Part shown: in pieces, positions 5,433-6,652 of the stretch
Layout: the number at the start of each line of letters is the position of its first letter
How positions within the stretch are numbered: position 1 is the first letter of the stretch
DNA from: an uncultured Angelakisella sp.
Lineage (GTDB): Bacteria > Bacillota > Clostridia > Oscillospirales > Ruminococcaceae
Length of the DNA: 6,652 nucleotides
Direction: 5' to 3'
Assembly (NCBI GenBank): GCA_904420255.1
Contig: CAJFUT010000283.1
Span: 1-6,652 of the forward strand
The notes under the pieces: generated by a model
Seen by the model: the letters and a program-made list of their open reading frames with translations, nothing else
Databases searched by the model: none
Told to the model about the DNA's origin: nothing
Made by a program: the position numbers and the translations under genes

Positions 5433-6236
5433 TTATCGGTCCAGTTCCCGGTGGGATTCCTCCACCACCCGGGCGGCGTCCTCTGCCGCCACCTGGGAAG
5501 GGCCTTCCCCCTTCTCCAGAAGAAGCAGATACTCAATATTCCCCTCCGGCCCCTTCACCGGGGAAAAGGTCAGAGCCAGGGGGCGGAATCCCAGCTCCCG
5601 GGCGGCTTCCAGCACGCCGAGAATCACCATCCGGTGGGTGGCGGGGTCCCGGACGACCCCCTTTTTCCCCACCAGCTCCCGTCCCGCCTCAAACTGCGGC
5701 TTGACAAGGCATACGGCTTTACATCCATTTTTCAGCAGCCGCCAGGCCACCGGCAGCACCAGCTTCAGGGAAATGAAGGAAACATCCACCGAGATAAAAT
5801 CCAGCTCCTCCGGCACCTGCTCCCGGGTGACATGGCGGATATTGGTCCGCTCCAGGTTCACCACCCTGGGATCCCCCCGGAGCTTCCAGGCCAGCTGGCC
5901 GTAGCCCACATCGATGGCGTAAACCCGGGCAGCCCCGTTCTGGAGCATACAGTCGGTGAAACCGCCGGTGGAGGCGCCAATGTCGGCGCACACCGCCCCC
6001 TCCAGAGAGAGGCCGAAGTCGGCCATGGCCTTTTCCAGCTTCAGTCCGCCCCGGCTGACATAGGCCAGGGTTTCCCCCCGGACCTCGATGCGGCTGCTTT
6101 CATCCACCTGCTGTCCCGGCTTGTCCGCCTTCTGGCCGTCCACATAGACCTGCCCCGCCATAATAAGGCCCTTGGCCCTGTCCCGGCCGCTTACCAGCCC
6201 TCTCGCCACCACGGCGGCGTCCAGCCGTTCCTTCAA
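5433..6236 (-). CDS. tlyA: TlyA-family rRNA 2'-O-methyltransferase
   Basis: TlyA-family proteins transfer a methyl group from S-adenosylmethionine to the 2'-OH of ribosomal RNA cytidines; in mycobacteria the targets are in 16S and 23S rRNA and set capreomycin sensitivity. The product has 267 residues, as usual. An N-terminal S4 RNA-binding domain covers about 1-60 (RLDAAVVARGLVSGRDRAK, then GQVYVDG). The linker YVSRGGLKLE (59-68) leads to a Rossmann methyltransferase domain with the SAM motif DIGASTGGFTD (85-95). The expected catalytic tetrad is present as K66, D151 (in SVDVSF), K179 (in LVKPQFE) and E235 (in NIEYLL), each three positions before the mycobacterial residues as I recall them. 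The start is TTG 6234-6236: no ATG fits, and AAGGAGG lies 8 bases upstream. The substrate in this organism is inferred. It is the second visible gene of the operon, 22 bases after the DUF212 gene, and ends with TAA. Confidence 0.95.
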   Translation of the reverse strand: MKERLDAAVVARGLVSGRDRAKGLIMAGQVYVDGQKADKPGQQVDESSRIEVRGETLAYVSRGGLKLEKAMADFGLSLEGAVCADIGASTGGFTDCMLQNGAARVYAIDVGYGQLAWKLRGDPRVVNLERTNIRHVTREQVPEELDFISVDVSFISLKLVLPVAWRLLKNGCKAVCLVKPQFEAGRELVGKKGVVRDPATHRMVILGVLEAARELGFRPLALTFSPVKGPEGNIEYLLLLEKGEGPSQVAAEDAARVVEESHRELDR

Positions 6237-6244
6237 ATGCGCGT

Positions 6245-6251
6245 CCTCCTT
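6245..6251 (-). promoter_or_regulatory. tlyA ribosome binding site supporting a TTG start
   Basis: AAGGAGG on the minus strand, 8 bases before TTG 6234-6236. The site is near-perfect and no ATG or GTG in the same frame fits, so TTG is the likely start codon. Confidence 0.85.
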
Positions 6252-6258
6252 CCGCGGT

Positions 6259-6652
6259 TCAGGGCTCCATCACCGAAGCGATCAGGATCCCCAGCAGCAT
6301 TCCCCCCAGGACCTCCAGGGGGGTATGGCCCAGGTATTCCTTCAGCTCCTTCTGATCCCCGGGGGCTTCCCCGCCCCTCTCCTCGCAGCTTTCTTCAAGC
6401 TCCTCATTGATGATGTCAAACATCTTGCTGAAAATGATCTTGTTCAGCACCTTGGCCTGCTCCCCGGCGGCCCGGCGGACCCCCATGGCGTCATACATCA
6501 CCACCATGGCAAAGACGAAGGTGAGCCCAAAAAGAGGGGAATCAAACCCCACCAGCTTGGCCATGGCCAGGGTCATGGAGCAGACCAGGGCGGAGTGGGA
6601 GCTGGGCATCCCTCCCGCCCCGAACAGACGCTCCAGGCGAAGCTCCCGGTAC
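6259..6652 (-). CDS. Divergent PAP2 family membrane protein (DUF212 / YuiD-like), 5' end outside window
   Basis: The frame runs off the right edge; 130 C-terminal residues are visible, ending at TGA 6259-6261. An internal ATG at 6607-6609 is not the start, because the conserved block GAGGMPSSHSA (11-21 of the visible part) spans it. Other family landmarks are YDAMGVRRAAGEQAKVLN (53-70) and LGHTPLEVLGGMLLGI (107-122). PSSHS and GHTPLEV correspond to the second and third phosphatase motifs of the PAP2 superfamily, in diverged form. Hydrophobic segments lie at about 21-35, 38-54 and 111-127. Between them is a charged stretch, about 80-105, rich in E and containing EELEESCEERGGEAPGDQ. Family function is not settled; hydrolysis of a lipid phosphate at the membrane is a reasonable guess from homology. 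It is the first visible gene of the tlyA-nadK-argR-recN run, 22 bases before tlyA. Confidence 0.9.
   Translation of the reverse strand, partial: YRELRLERLFGAGGMPSSHSALVCSMTLAMAKLVGFDSPLFGLTFVFAMVVMYDAMGVRRAAGEQAKVLNKIIFSKMFDIINEELEESCEERGGEAPGDQKELKEYLGHTPLEVLGGMLLGILIASVMEP

Noticed and set aside
4133..6410. Two more long plus-strand open frames (4133-5392 and 5361-6410)
   Set aside because: Both are antisense to argR, nadK, tlyA and the DUF212 gene, which are conserved and intact; no ribosome binding sites or motifs were seen for them.

Overview
The window looks like chromosomal core sequence from a GC-rich member of the Clostridia (Firmicutes), probably an Oscillospirales-type gut anaerobe. 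The evidence is the Firmicutes gene order tlyA-nadK-argR-recN, a T-box leader in front of the tyrosyl-tRNA synthetase gene, strong AGGAGG-like ribosome binding sites, occasional TTG starts, and high GC at third codon positions. Organism assignment is inference from these traits only.

Right to left on the minus strand, the window holds: the 3' part of a DUF212 / YuiD-type 'divergent PAP2' membrane protein gene (6652-6259, start outside the window); tlyA, an S4-plus-FtsJ-fold rRNA methyltransferase (6236-5433); nadK, NAD kinase (5401-4544); argR, the arginine repressor (4537-4061); and recN, an SMC-like DNA repair ATPase (4037-2370). Gaps between these genes are 6 to 31 bases with no terminator, so they read as one operon. 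Just after recN comes a perfect-consensus housekeeping promoter (TTGACA, 17 bases, TATAAT), then a tyrosine T-box leader (about 2314-2039; specifier UAC, UGGU bulge, terminator with a six-U run), then tyrS (1971-754). A 53-codon gene for a two-helix membrane protein (692-531) follows tyrS and is probably on the same transcript.

On the plus strand at the left edge, 1-114 is the C-terminal end of a gene that is tentatively a class III fructose-1,6-bisphosphatase. It is followed by a short coding stretch (131-474) that stays protein-like only if the reading frame changes near position 364. I read this as a frameshifted, probably internally deleted gene remnant. A symmetric hairpin (473-515) lies between the converging plus- and minus-strand units and can serve as a terminator for both.

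Most of the window is well-understood housekeeping sequence. No mobile element, CRISPR array, tRNA, rRNA or new defence-like system was seen. The points worth a second look are the broken plus-strand gene, the recN/tyrS junction where the T-box may also stop operon read-through, and the small membrane protein placed under tyrosine T-box control.
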